From the NCBI RefSeq assembly GCF_008728515.1, contig NC_044991.1:44410968-44474967 (forward strand): a stretch of DNA of 64,000 bases, in the 5' to 3' direction. This document shows, in pieces, positions 47,362-60,071 of the stretch. Every line of letters starts with the position of its first letter. Within the stretch, counting starts at the first letter, position 1. Origin of the DNA: Papio anubis. Lineage: Eukaryota > Chordata > Mammalia > Primates > Cercopithecidae. The position numbers and the translations under genes were made by a program. The notes under the pieces are model-generated. The model saw only the letters and a list, made by a program, of their open reading frames with translations, did no database searches and was not told the DNA's origin.

Positions 47362-47460
47362 TTAGGTTGGTGCAAAAGTAATCGTAAAATTCACAGTAAT
47401 GTGAATTACTGTGAAATTGTACCATTCACAGTAACGGTAAAAACCGCAATTACTTTTGCA
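47362..47460 (+). mobile_element. MADE1-like MITE with internal hairpin
   Basis: Left end ttaggttggtgcaaaagtaat and right end aaaccgcaattacttttgc are MADE1, though the last 10 bp are lost. The middle is expanded and holds a perfect 11-bp stem with a 4-nt loop (47390-47415). miR-548 genes derive from this MITE family. Confidence 0.88.
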
Positions 47461-47659
47461 AAATATTAAGACACAAAGAGCAGAGACCAGCCTGGCTTAT
47501 AAAGTCACAGATGCTTATTAAACATTATCAATCTTATGATGTCTTTGCACAGTTTGGAAGTAGGGGATTCAAATTTTCAGTTTATTCTCAACCCAGCAAT
47601 GATTTGCTCCTATAAATATGTCATTTCAAGTAAAGAAGTGACTTTCCATCTCACACTGA

Positions 47660-48188
47660 GTGAAACCAAAGCATTATAATAGCTTGCTTATTGGGCTCTA
47701 TGGTCTTGCCCTAGTGTGTTTTTTTTCTCTGATATTAGCTCCTACTACTGTCTCCTTGACGTCTTTCCAGACACACTGGACTCCATGCTGTTCCTCAGAA
47801 ACCGCAAGAATGTGCCCCCCTTTCCTGTTCTCTCTGCTTGGAATGCCTTTGCACCCAGATGTCCATACGACTCCCTTCCTTCACCTTCATCTTTTCACAA
47901 GGTCCTTCCCTGGACCTTCACTAAATTTACAATCACTCTCTCTAAAATTGCAAATCCTGTCAAACACCTTCTTCTATACCCCTTCCCTGCTGTATTTTTC
48001 TTCTCAAAATTATCACCATGTAATGTACAGTATTTTATTATATTTGTTGTCACTCTCCCTCCACTAGAGTACAAACTCCATGAGGGCAAGGGTTTTGTGT
48101 GTGGTGTTCATTGCTGTTATCCCCAGGCACTAGAATAGTGCCTGGCACATAGTAGACACTCAATAAATGTTTATTGAATTGATGAGTA
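47660..48188 (+). mobile_element. L2 LINE 3' end
   Basis: Well preserved L2 order: tctctgcttggaatgcc; gtccttccctgg; actagagtacaaactccatg; gagggcaagggtttt; agtgcctggcacatagtag; caataaatgtttattgaattg. Confidence 0.9.
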
Positions 48189-49363
48189 AATCTTAAATCC
48201 AAATGGAGGAAGTAAACTATGAGAAATATTAATACAAATTAAAAACCCCTCTGTACATTGCAACCTTTTCTAAACCCCTCTGAATATAGCTCCTCTCTTA
48301 TCACTATAACTACCACATCCCATAATTAGCAGTGGGATTATTGTTAGCAGAAATAGATGGGAGCTTCACCTAAATCTCAGTTTGTCTTCAGGCAAGTGGA
48401 GAATGAAGGAACATCCGTTTCATCAGGTGCTGAATAACACCTGAAATGCCCTTTGGAATCCTCTTACCGCTTGAGAACAAGGATGCTGCTCAGACCCATA
48501 AGCATCCACCCAATGCCCAGCATTAGAAGATGAGGCCTCCAGAGTAAAGATGGGAATGGGCCCCTTCCAACCTTGTAAAGCCTGGGACAAAAGAAAACTA
48601 AGAACTATTCTAAGATATTTCAGAATATTAGAAAGTAAAACAAAACAAAACACAATACAAAGCAAAACACTACCTTTGTGTCAAAGATTAGGGGTAAATG
48701 TTCCAGGATAGCCTGTTTGTAGATTGTATATCTCACTCAATTCCATTGGCCCAAGCACAGATGGTAGAAGTGGAAAGACCAAAGACTGCAAACACCTCTA
48801 CTGCAAAGTGCCCATATATGCATGTTATCCTATAACAAAAATAGAGTATCCTCAGCTCACTGAACTTGCCATAGTGTTTCATGACTCCTTGCCAATGAGC
48901 AGGATACTATTTGGCTGAAAGCACACTCTCTCCATCTCTACCCCCAATGTAGGCTTGGCAAATTCTGGTTATCTTCCATAATAATTACCATTTATATTAT
49001 AATTTTAAAAATGCACTCACCTAGGTGGAGCTGCTCTTTCCATAGTTTTTCTCTCTTTCTGGCTTTACAATTCTACAACTTGCAAAAAAAAAAAAAAAAA
49101 AAAAAAGAAGAAAGATCATCTATTCCTCCATTCCCCAACAAAAACTTTTTGAAAACACACATACACACATGAAAAAAATGTTTAAAGATAATTTGTCTCG
49201 TGCTAAGGATCTATTTTCAGGAGTTCTGTGTGCTATTTCCTTCTACATTAAAGAATGATCCTGAATACAGACGTAATAAACCCCCAGGTATTTAATGTAC
49301 TATTGGGAGGTAACTTAGGTCGCCTAAGGGAGCAACTTAAGTGTATGGCTGAGGGACCATTAT

Positions 49364-49695
49364 TGTTGTAGGACTTTCTCCTTAGTTCAGCTAAAAACAG
49401 GGTCCTAGTCACACGACCATGAAAAATTTGGCTCACAGACACTTTGAAGGGTGAGAAGGGCAGGGTTTATTGGGTGAAAAGGAAAAAAGCGGAGGAAACA
49501 GGGACTTTCAGCAAAGCAAAGAGAATGTACTTCCTGCCAGTGGGCTCACAAATTAAATCCAGGTTACCAACCCCGGAATAAGAGAGTCCAGACTCCTCCT
49601 CCCTGCAAATGGCAGGAACTTCCCGAGGCTTCACCCCATTCACCCAGGATGCAGCCCAGTTGGAGTTTCTCCAGGGACCCTTTTACACTTGGCTA
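49364..49695 (-). mobile_element. 3' LTR of antisense ERV (U3 edge unclear)
   Basis: The minus strand ends AGTCCTACAACA and contains the polyadenylation signal CAATAAACCCTGCCC. It aligns over about 330 bp with 55562-55890. The U3 boundary is not resolved and LTR-like sequence may extend further. Confidence 0.7.
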
Positions 49696-50245
49696 TCTGA
49701 TTACCCCGTCTGCAGAAGTACGTCTAACTGCTGTTAAAATAAGGGTAAGAATGAAGACCGATCTTAACTGTTTCCTGCTGACAGGGGGCGCTGTTCTGGG
49801 GAAACGGCAGTTGGAGCTCCCCAGAGGTCTAGCTAAAGGTCCCCCGCAGAAAGGGCCATCCTCCAAGGCTCCAGTTGCATGACCATTTGGAGTCTGATGG
49901 CCTGAAGGTGAGAAGAGACAAACCAGGTTATTAGAAAACACGTATCAAAAAGAGAAAAAAGGTAAGGACACATCAAAATTCCCAAGGCCTTTTACCAGTT
50001 TGCACAGGGAGAGGGAGGCCAAAAGCCTGACTGGTAAAAAAAAACTTTTACCCTTTTGCCAGCATATCAAGCTTCTGGGTTCCCTTCCCCTGAGCCCAGT
50101 CTTAGGCCAACCAGTCTAAGGTTTGGGAAATTAACTTTTCCCACTTTGGAGGATGCATCTGACAAGAGTGTCCTGAGTACAGAGACACAGTTACCTATCA
50201 GTGAAAACAGGACAGAGGAGGAAAAAAGGAAAAAAGAAGGCTTTC

Positions 50246-50452
50246 ACTGCAAGCCTCCCAGGTTTAAGTGATTCTCCTGCCTCAGCCTCCCAAGTAGTTG
50301 GGACTACAGGCACACGCCACCACACCCAGCTAATTTTTGTATTTTTAGTAGAGATGGGGTTTCACTATGTTGGGCAGGAAGGTCTTGATCTCTTGACCTC
50401 GTGATCTGCCCACTTCGGCCCACCTCACAGGTGTGAGGCACCGCACCCAGCC
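50246..50452 (-). mobile_element. Alu, truncated
   Basis: Antisense; begins inside the element at cactgcaagcctccc, with no poly-T. Confidence 0.9.
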
Positions 50453-51540
50453 AATAAGGCTTTTTTTAAAAAGGAGTCCCAGGGGTTCAGGATGCATTCA
50501 AAAGGGATATAGACTGAAGATGAAGGGCTACCCATCTAGAAAGAGGGGAGCAGACATACCTGGTTCCCTTCTCTTCCTAGCACATACCTGGGGGCATGTG
50601 AGGGAGAGAAGGAAGAGCGTCCTCTTTCCCTCTTCTGTCCTTGCATCATCAAGTCCCAGTGACCCTGGCAGGTGCCATCCATAGGTGCCAAAGTGGCTTG
50701 CACCACTATCTAGGCCAAAGGGCCTAGATAATAGGAATTAGCTGCTCTCACCTATGTCTCTATTCCGTCTACCATCAGTAGCCTTGGAGTTCCCTAGACC
50801 TCATTTATGCCGTGGATATTAGCATGATCCTTATCCATGAAATGGGAGGCTTGGCTTTATTGGCAGGAATTAGCGCTGCTTACCTGCACTGTCTTTTAAC
50901 CTCTGTTGTTGCCTGCCTCTGGATTCCTTAGATCCAGTTTTCTTTCCTAGGGCTTTGACCTGAAGCTTGGAATTGAGTTTGGGATAAAAATGTGTCTTGG
51001 GAGGAGTACATGGACTCCTTATCAGAAGCTAAACGCTAAGGTGAAGGTGTGGAATTGAATCCTCCTCCAACAAGGGAGAGAAAAGGATGTCTTGTGACAT
51101 GCCCAGATAACCGGTGGCTACAGTTATGCTTGCTAAGATTTGGGTGCATGGTGCTTAGCTTTGGTTAGCTCCCTTGGTTCTTCCTTTCCCAAAAAGGAAA
51201 CCTCTGTGTAATGAGCATCCTGTTTATTTCCATCACCTGGCAGGATTTAAAGGATAATTACTCAGAACTAGAATACTGATCCAGATTTTTACATTACCCA
51301 TCCCTTTTGTTCTTTCTGAGCTGCAGGTGGAGATTGGTTGGTTGATTGATTGGTTGGTTCACAGGAATAAGCAGAGTTAGTCTAAAAATATAAACAAAAA
51401 CTTAAAAACAACTAATGGGTCTAGAATTTAATCACAAATCTATGATGACTTTTGAAACATAATTTCTCTCTCTCCAGTCCTCATTTTTGTTAAAAAAAAA
51501 AAAAATCATGATAGGACTGAGTTGTTTGCAAAATATATTT

Positions 51541-51682
51541 TAGTCTTATCCTTCGCCTGATTATTTGCATAAAGTACAGCAAGAATAACTATTTCTACAT
51601 AGGCTAGATTTTAGTCCTATCCTTGGCCTGATTATTTGCATAAAGTACAGCAAGAATAACTATTTCTACATAGGCCTTTTAG
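51541..51682 (+). repeat. 71-bp tandem duplication
   Basis: tagtcttatccttcgcctg ... recurs 71 bp later as tagtcctatccttggcctg ... with about two mismatches. Confidence 0.9.
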
Positions 51683-52052
51683 GCTGGATTTGATGGAACT
51701 CTGTTCCACAAGGAATCTCAGATAAAACCTTTTAAATCTGAGCCCAATCATCCTGAGCCCAACCATCCTCAAATACCTGTGAGTTGTGTGATCCTCTCCT
51801 CTTAAGGTCCCAAGATAAACGTGGGGCTCCTGGGCCTGTTAGGAAGTGACATTCTTTACTGACCACAGGTCAGGAACCCTATACAGGGACTGCATAAACG
51901 AGGGTATGAGGTCAGTTTTTTTCTCCAGGGGACTTTCATCAGCTGTGCAAATTGAGCTTGCCTCCTTAAAGGGAAGCATATCCTTTCAGTCAAAGCCTTG
52001 GTGAAACAACCAGTTTCTCCAATTGCGTCCTGTCGCAAAAGAAAAATGGAGT

Positions 52053-52351
52053 CTTTTTTTTTCTTAAGATGGAGTCTCACTCTACTGCCCAGGCTGGAGT
52101 GCAGTGGCTGTGATCTTGGCTCACTGCAAGCTCCGCCTCCCGGGTTCACGCCATTCTCCTGCCTTAGTCTCCCTCCTGAGTAGCTGGGACTACAGGCGCC
52201 CGCCACCACACCCGGCTAATTTTTTGTATTTTTAGTAGAGATGGGGTTTCACCGTGTTAGCCAGGATGGTCTCCATCTCCTGACCTCGTGATCCACCCAC
52301 CTCAGCCTCCCAAAGTGCTAGGATTACAGGCGTGAGCCACTGCGCCTGGCC
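52053..52351 (-). mobile_element. AluY-like
   Basis: Antisense; target repeats gaaaaatggagtctt / gaaaaatggattctt. Confidence 0.95.
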
Positions 52352-53550
52352 GAAAAATGGATTCTTATTGCTCTGATGCAAATAACTATATTGCCATAAG
52401 TTAAAAATACTCACAGATAATTTCTGAATTCTAGAGGAACTACGCAGAGAAACCAAACATGCTCCAAATTTTGTTCACAGGAGTATACCTTACTCAATTA
52501 TTAAGGGCCATAAATAGTGCAAAATAAATTTTCTTGACTCTGAAAAACAAAAGGATTAGCAATATTCCAAGAAAAAGTCAAAAAAATTGCTTCAGCTTTC
52601 TGAGTTTAGCCCATTAATTCTTGATTCACATGATATTCATGAACATTCAGCTCTTCATGAGTCCTGTACATTTTTCTTTATTCCAATGTTGAAATATCCA
52701 GTTATTAGAAGCCTGTATTTGAGAGTACCTGTCAAAATTATATAGCTCATTATAAATCATCTTTTGAAAGGATTAAAACCAGACAATTGTCTGTGAATAA
52801 CAAAATGTCTAGGGTAGTTACAGTTAGAAACACAATTGACAAAGAAATTTGATTATCTCCATAGTTTACAGTAACTTAGCATAACAACGTTAATTATCAT
52901 TGATAGCATATACTCAGACATTAAAATCTTAGCAATCCCATAAAATTTTGGAACATATATTAGCATTATTCATGAAAATATATTCTAAAGAATATTGAAC
53001 ATCATTTTGGCAATCGCAGGTAACTAACCAAGTCAAATCATCCTGTTTACCTCTCTTTTCTGGGTATTCCAGGGGCCCTCTGAAGTATCCAAAAGCTAGG
53101 TGTCAGGAAAGACAATTTCGAACCTGACATTTGATTTTGGGAAGCCTATTCAATATGTTAGCAGTTTAAAACACTTGATGTTATGAAATAGAATTCCAGA
53201 TTGACATAAGTCATTTATTTTGCTGAAATGATGAGTCAGAAATTTAAAGAAGCAAAAAACTTGTATAACCCTTTACAAATTTTGCCAAAGAGCAAATCTG
53301 TGCCCCAAGAATACCCTGTTGTGCTTTCATTCCAATGCACAACCCAGAGAAAAACCATACAATATCCCCCTTGAATCTAATCAATATATTCACACCCAGA
53401 ACTTCTTCTGCAAGATTAATTTCCACAATCCTTCCACCACTTGTTTGAACCTTCAGCTTTATCCTATCTAATTTAAAACAATTCTTTAACCCTAGGCAAG
53501 AATTTACATTTTCATGCCTTTTTATAACCTTTTATTCAAAACACATTTTA

Positions 53551-53849
53551 GGCTGGGTACGGGGGCTCACACCTGTAATCCCAGAACTTTGGGAGGCAGA
53601 GGTGGGCAGATCACTTGAGGTCAGGAGTTCAAGACCAGCCTGGCCAATGTGGCAAAACCCCATCTCTACCAAAAATACAAAAATTAGCAAGGTGTGATGG
53701 CATGCACCTGTAATCCCAGCTACTCATGAGGCTGAGGCATAAGAATCACTTGAACCTGGGAGGCAGAGATTGCAGTGAGCTGAGATTGTGCCACTGCACT
53801 CCAGCCTGGGTGACATGGTGAAACTATGTCTTTGGAAAAAAAAAAAAAA
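53551..53849 (+). mobile_element. Alu
   Basis: Sense, with A-tail; immediately followed by another sense Alu. Confidence 0.95.
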
Positions 53850-53852
53850 CCA

Positions 53853-54152
53853 GGCCAGGCGCAGTGGCTCACACCTGTAATCCCAGCATTTGGGAGGCTG
53901 AGGTGGACAGATCACAAGGTCAGGAGATCGAGACGATCCTGGCTAACACAGTGAAACCCTGTCTCTACTAAAAATACAAAAAATTAGCCAGGCGCGGTGG
54001 CGGGCACCTATAGTCCCAGCTATTCAGGAGGCTGAGGCAGGAGAATGGCATGAACTGGAGGCAGAGCTTGCAGTGAGCCAAGATCATACCACTGTACTCC
54101 AGCCTGAGCAACAGAGCAAGATTCTGTCTAAAAAAAACAAAAAAACAAAAAA
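53853..54152 (+). mobile_element. Alu (Y-like) in tandem with the previous
   Basis: Sense; gagatcgagacgatcctggctaac region; tail with C interruptions. Confidence 0.95.
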
Positions 54153-55537
54153 CCACAAATATTTTATTGTTCTTACACACTTTACATGTAAATCTATTTT
54201 CAGTAGTTTCAATTACATGTCATAATGGTAACTTTTAGCAATTTTTAACTTTAACATAAACCCTGGTAAGTTGTTTTAATTGTGTGCTAGGTGCAGCCAA
54301 GGTTTGACTCCTTCTAGCATTAATTAAGGGCATGGTTAGTTCCGTATGTCCCCGAGCCTTACCAATTGTGGAGCAGGCAAGTCAAATAGTTCTCAAAACC
54401 CAAAAGGCAGTTTGTAACCTTAAAACATTTAACAAGCCTTGCATGTAACCTGCATCATTTAGTTCACCTATTTATATTTTGATGACATTTGCTTTTTACC
54501 AATAATCTTTAAGGCTGTTTTTATTTCTCAAAGATTAAAGTCACATGAACTGAAAGTTACCACTGCTTTTATCTTCTCTTTGAAAAATATTTGATCCAAG
54601 TGCTTGTCTTCCTTTAGGCCAAAGTAACTAGAAGTCTTTTTACAGACATCACATACATAACACATATATAGCTACAAAGACAGGCAGAAGAAAACCCAGC
54701 CACGAGGTGGAGCCCTGTAAGACACAGGGCTAGGAAAACATGCAGATATCAAACCAGAAAGAACTCATTCCCTAAGGCAGGATTGCTAAACAAAGCTTTG
54801 CCGTGGGGTTACAGGCCATACCCCCAGGATATAAAATAAGATGGAGGCCTGCTGCAAAGTTTGCTGTGGAAAGCTGTGCAAAGTACACCAGATGGGCTAC
54901 AGCTTAAAACTAACCTCACAAATCCTCTCTCACAATTAAAACTCTACAGAAAGTATAAACAGTGATAGTTGGGGTGCCTGGCCTAGTAAAATGTTTTCCA
55001 AAAAGAAAAAAAAAAAAACATTAATTAAGAGTTAACTGCTGAAGGGGTAGAGAAGGAAAAAGGATGCCAGAGAGGAAAAGCCTCTTATTCTTATGCAAAT
55101 AGTTCCTCCACCAGAGAGAAACATTGCAGGGGGACAAAGCTGAACTCCCTGGTTGGGGGAGTGGAGACTCCATGGGTGCATGGTAGGGAATGCCAGCCAG
55201 CTGCATGGGCGCCTTGAGGCCCCCAGCAGCTACTGTTGGCTCATTACTGCCCTGTGTGGTCACTGGACACCATGCACACATGCAGCAGACACATCCATGC
55301 ACCACACATGTCCATGCACCTCAGCTAGTAGGAAAGGATGAGCAGGGAGCTGCCTTGCCTAACCATCCCGCACTTGCACCTGTGGCCATTGGGATGGGTG
55401 TGGCCCATATCCAGTATTGTAAAAGAAAAGATAAGTGCTATTACTGTCCTGAAAGTAAGAAGAGGAATGCCGTAGGACCAGAAGGCTCAGAAGCAACAGT
55501 GAGAGGTTTTGAGTCGCCATTTCACTCACCCTTCCTT

Positions 55538-55557
55538 GAGTCCCATGTTGGGCACCA
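55538..55557 (-). other. ERV primer-binding site (tRNA-Lys-like)
   Basis: The minus strand reads TGGTGCCCAACATGGGAC four bases after the LTR end. It differs from the complement of the tRNA-Lys(CUU) 3' end by transitions, two of them at CpG sites. Its position fixes the provirus orientation. Confidence 0.7.
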
Positions 55558-55561
55558 AAGC

Positions 55562-55890
55562 TGTTATAGGACTTACTGCTTAGTTCAACTAAAAACAGGG
55601 TCCTTGTAATAACCATGAAAAATTAGGCTCACAGACACTTTGCAGGGTGAGAAGGGCAGGGTTTATTGGGTGAAAAGAGAAAAAAAGGGGGAAACAGGGA
55701 CTCTCAGCCAAGTGAGAGAGTGTGCTTCCTGCCCATGGGCTCACAGATTGAATCCCAGGTCACTAATCCCAGAACAGGAGAGGCCAGGCTCCTCCCACAG
55801 TAAACCAGCATGAACTTCCAGAGGCTCCACCCCGTTCTCCCAGTGCGCATGTTGGTTGGAGTTTCTCCAGGGACTCCTTTATGGGTTTGT
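55562..55890 (-). mobile_element. 5' LTR of antisense ERV (U3 edge unclear)
   Basis: Minus strand ends AGTCCTATAACA; shares the AATAAA block (gggcagggtttattgggtgaaaag on the plus strand) and downstream sequence with 49364-49695, clearly diverged. Confidence 0.7.
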
Positions 55891-56499
55891 CTCATTATGA
55901 CAGCCATGACCACCATGAGCAACAGTGAAAACTCTGAAAAGAAGGAAAAAGTCACCTGGCTCACAGCACTTAGCAGTTTCACCAGAGTGTTCAGTTCCAT
56001 CTCTTCTTCAGTTAAACAGACACAATCTTTTTGTTTTTAGATTAACATCTTGGTCCAATAGATAATTAATTTGACTAACAAATAGGATATTTCAGTTCTG
56101 GTAAGTTTTAACTCTTTGATTCTATCTGAGCAGCCTGAGGGGCTGTTTCCTGAGAAAGGAACCTGGTAGTAAAGATAGCCTCAAGATTTCACTTACATTG
56201 TCTTGTTGGGCATTTAGTATAAAATTTAGAAATCTTAATTTAGGTCATTATATTCAGAATTTATATTCAGTACCATATCCTTACAGTTATATAACAAACT
56301 CTATAAAATCCCTTCATATATACCATTTATTCCTCCTAACATCTTTGTGAAGGATGTTAATTGGTTATTTAAATGGTTAATTATCCCCCATTTTGCATAT
56401 TAGAATAAACAAGCCCATTCCGATTTAAGAGATCTTAGTATTACAAATTATCACTATATTCACTCATGCAGCACAATGCCTACAATGTACCCCACACAG

Positions 56500-56672
56500 T
56501 TACTGGAATTTGGAATTTCTAAAAGGTTCTAAATGTGTTTTTTTGCTTTGTGAAACCTGTTTGATATTACTTAAACTTGGTTGTAAGCTTCTGACAGGCA
56601 AAACAGTATGTTTTCACCTTTTTTAGTGTGATGCTTTGCATGTGGTAGATACAATAAAGGTTTACAGGTGTA
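56500..56672 (+). mobile_element. L2 3' end
   Basis: ttgtaagcttctgacaggcaaaac and gatgctttgcatgtggtagatacaataaagg fit the L2 3' terminus. Confidence 0.55.
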
Positions 56673-56751
56673 ATTCAATACACCTACTACCATATATTCA
56701 AGACCTGGCTATAAAATGTGTGGATTCTCCATCCCTGGGATGCTTATTTTC

Positions 56752-57050
56752 TTTCTTTCTTTCTTTCTTTCTTTTTTTTTTTTTTTGAGACAGAGTCTCA
56801 CTCTGTCATCCAGGCTGGAGTGCAGTGGCGTGATCTTGGCTCACTGCAACCTCCACCTCCCGAATTCAAGAGATTCTCCTGCCTCAGCCTCCCCAGGCTG
56901 GGACTGTCGGCGCATGACACCACATCTGGCTAATTTTTTGTATTTTTAATGGAGACAGGGTTTCACTGTGTTTCCATCTCCTGACCTCGTGATCCATCCA
57001 CGTTGGCCTCCCAAAGTGTTGGAATTACAGGCGTGAGCAAATACACCAAA
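56752..57050 (-). mobile_element. Alu with (TTTC)n-T tail
   Basis: Antisense; tail evolved into TTTC repeats at 56752-56772. Confidence 0.95.
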
Positions 57051-58342
57051 TTTTCTTTCTAATCAGTATTTTCTTTCTAATCACCTAACTTCAGGGTCAT
57101 ACTTCTCCAAATGTTACCTTTCCCTTCATCTTAACTGAAACCTCGTTGTCTCTTGACGACTTCTTCCCCTGTAACTCTTTCAAGCATTTTCTCCCACAAC
57201 CCACTTATATTGGTTCAGGATAGGGTAGCAGGTATCCTTCTCCCTCCCTATTGCCACATTCTTATTGGGAAAGTAGTAAGAGATGAAGACAGAAGCGTAG
57301 CTTGTGGTCTTTCTCTCCCAGGAGCAGAGAGCTCCTGTCTGCATTGGAGATTTCAGTATTCATGAATCGTAGCAGCTCAGTTTCATTACTTACATCTTCT
57401 TGCTTCCAATAGTCCCATCCTCCTCAACACTGCCATGGTCATAATCTTAACTGTGCCTGTTCCAAATGAAAATTTCAGGTATCCAAGTCTCTGATGGCCA
57501 CTGATATCTTTCCAGGTTGTTCCATAAATGCTTCAATCCCACCAGGACCTCAAATCGATTTGCCCTTTTTACTGCTCATTGTTCCCCTCACATGCTCATT
57601 TCCCTTATTACTTGGCTGAGAGTTGATGCCACATCACCACAGGACCACAGGACCTTTTCCAAAGCCTGTGGGAACAAAGCTATTTCAGAAATTAGGCTTT
57701 AAAAAATTGTGGTCAAATACACATAACATAAAATTTACCATTTTAACAGTTTTTAAATGTACAGCTCAGTAGTGTTAATTATATTCACACTGTTGTGCCA
57801 CTAATCTCCAGGACGCTTCATCTTGCAAAACTGAAACTCTATATCCATTAAAAAGAAAACAAAATGAAAAAACTCTCCATTCCCCTCTCACCCCAGACCC
57901 TGGCAATCAACATTCTACTTTCTGTCTCCCTGAATTTGACTACTTTAGGTACCTCATCTAAGTGTTCATACAGTATTTGTCTTTTAGTAGTTGACTTATT
58001 TCACTTGGCATAATCTCCTCAAAATCTATGCATGTGTCAGAATTTACTTCCTTTTTAAAGCTGAAATATGTAAAAATACTTTGTTCGTTCATTCATTCAT
58101 TAATGAATGCTGATTGCTTACACATTTTGGCTATTGCAAATAATGCTGCTATTAACATGGGCATACAAATACCTCTTCAATACCCTGCTTTCAATTCTTT
58201 TGGGCACATACTCAAAAGTGGAAATATTAGATTACACAGTAATTCCATTTTAATCTGTTGTCTGATCATCATTTGTTTTCCACAGTGGCTGCACCATTTT
58301 ACATTCCCACCAGTAGTCCACAAGTGTTCTAATGTCTCCAGC

Positions 58343-58662
58343 ACTTGTTTTTTTGTTGTTGTTGTTTTTTGTTGTTGTTGTTGTTGTTTTTGAGATGGAG
58401 TCTAGCTCTGTCACCCAGGTTGGAGTGCAGTGAGTGGCATGGTCTTGACTCACTGCAAGCTCCGCCTCCCAGGTTCATGCCATTCTCCTGCCTCAGCCTC
58501 CCAGTAGCTGGGACTACAGGCACCCGCCACCATGCCTGGCTAATTTTTTGTATTTTTAGTAGAGACGGGGTTTCACAGTGTTAGCCAGGATGGTCTTGTG
58601 ATCCGCCCACCTCAGCCTCCCAAAGTGCTGGGATTACAGGCATGAGCCACCACGCCTGGGCC
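58343..58662 (-). mobile_element. Alu with (GTT)n tail
   Basis: Antisense; tail of GTT repeats at 58349-58391. Confidence 0.95.
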
Positions 58663-59050
58663 TGTTGTTTTGTTTTTATTGTAGCCATTCGAATAGGGTG
58701 TAAGGTGGTAGATCATTGAGGTTTTCATTTCCGTTTTCCTAATGATTGGTGATGCAGATCATATTTCCATGGGCTTGATGTCCATTTGCATATCTTCTTT
58801 GCAAAAATGTCTATTCAACTCATTTGCTTATTTTTTAATTGAGTTTTTTATTTGGTGAGTTGTAGAAGTTTTTAAATATATTCTGGATATTGACTTCTTA
58901 TCTAATTTGCAAATATTTTCTACCATTCTGTAGGTTGTCTTTTCACTCTGTGGATAGTATCATTTCATACACAGGGGTTTTAAATTTTGATGTAGTCTAA
59001 TTTATCAATTTTTATTTTTGTTGCGTGGGCTTTTGGTATTATACTAAAAC

Positions 59051-59490
59051 TGACCCAATAGTTCCATAGATAGTTTTTTGGATAAACATAGAAATTGACC
59101 CTTCTGGTCTTAAAGCTTGAAACTTATATTTGTTTTATCTGAGTTCTGTTCTCAGGAAACCACCTTTAGGCCTCTCAGAAAAGTGTCAAAGAACTGAAAC
59201 TCATCAGATCACCACATCCAGGCAATGAGATGCTGGCCCCCTCATTCACCAAGATTGCTTGCCCCTCCCTAGTTCCTGTTTTCTTATACATTGTTTCATT
59301 TCTTCTCCCTATATAAACCCTTGGTTTCAGTTGGTCAGGAAGACAGATTTGAAACTGATCTCCCATCTCCTCATTAAAGCCTTCTTCTTTGGCAATACCA
59401 ATTGTCTCAATCGTTGGTTTTCAGTGCATTGGCTTTCTGTGTGGCATGCAGTAGGGCCTAGACTGAAACCCTGGTGTTTCAGTAACAATA
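59051..59490 (+). mobile_element. Solo LTR (ERV, family not assigned)
   Basis: Foreign block between L1 tttggtattata and gccaagaaatcattacc. It has a TATA-like ctatataaaccc (about 59310) and a cattaaagcc polyadenylation-like motif (about 59373). Exact ends and target repeat are uncertain. Confidence 0.6.
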
Positions 59491-60071
59491 GCCAAGAAAT
59501 CATTACCAAATCCAATGACATGAAAATTTTCTCCTATGTTTTCTTCTAAGTATTTTATAGTTTTGTGTCTTGTATTTAGGTCTTTGATACACTTTGAGTT
59601 AACTTTTGTACATGGAATAAGGTAAGGTCCAATTTCATCCTTTTGCATGTGGCTATCCAGTTTTCCCAGCACATTTTCTTGAAAAGACTGTCTTTCTCCA
59701 CTAAATGGTCTTGGCACTCTTTAATATCATTTGACCACATATGAGAAGCTTTATTTCTGGGCTATCTATTCTGTTGCATTGGTCTATATGTCTATCTTTG
59801 TGCCAAACTCTTTTGACTATTGTAACTTTGTAATAGGTTTTGATATTGGGAAGTTTGAGACTCTAACTTTATTCTTCTTTTTCAAGATTGTTTTGGATAT
59901 TCAGAGTCCCTTGAGATTTCATTTGAATTTTTAAAAAAAACTCTATTTCTGAAAAAAAAAAGTCATTGGGATTTTTATAGGGATTGCATTAAATCTGTAG
60001 ATCGCATTGGATAGTATTGACATCTTAGCAATATTAACACTTCCAATCCATGAACACAAGGTATCTTTCTG

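Larger units (their letters stand above)
49696..55537 (-). mobile_element. Internal region of antisense ERV, degenerate
   Basis: The interval between the LTR-like ends. I see no open gag, pol or env frame on the minus strand and cannot name the family. It is interrupted by Alus at 50246-50452, 52053-52351, 53551-53849 and 53853-54152, and contains a 71-bp tandem duplication at 51541-51682 and a (GGTT/GATT)n stretch near 51335-51358. Confidence 0.55.

Noticed and set aside
47660..48138. Two overlapping 135-140-codon plus-strand frames
   Set aside because: They coincide with a well preserved L2 3' region, which is non-coding here.
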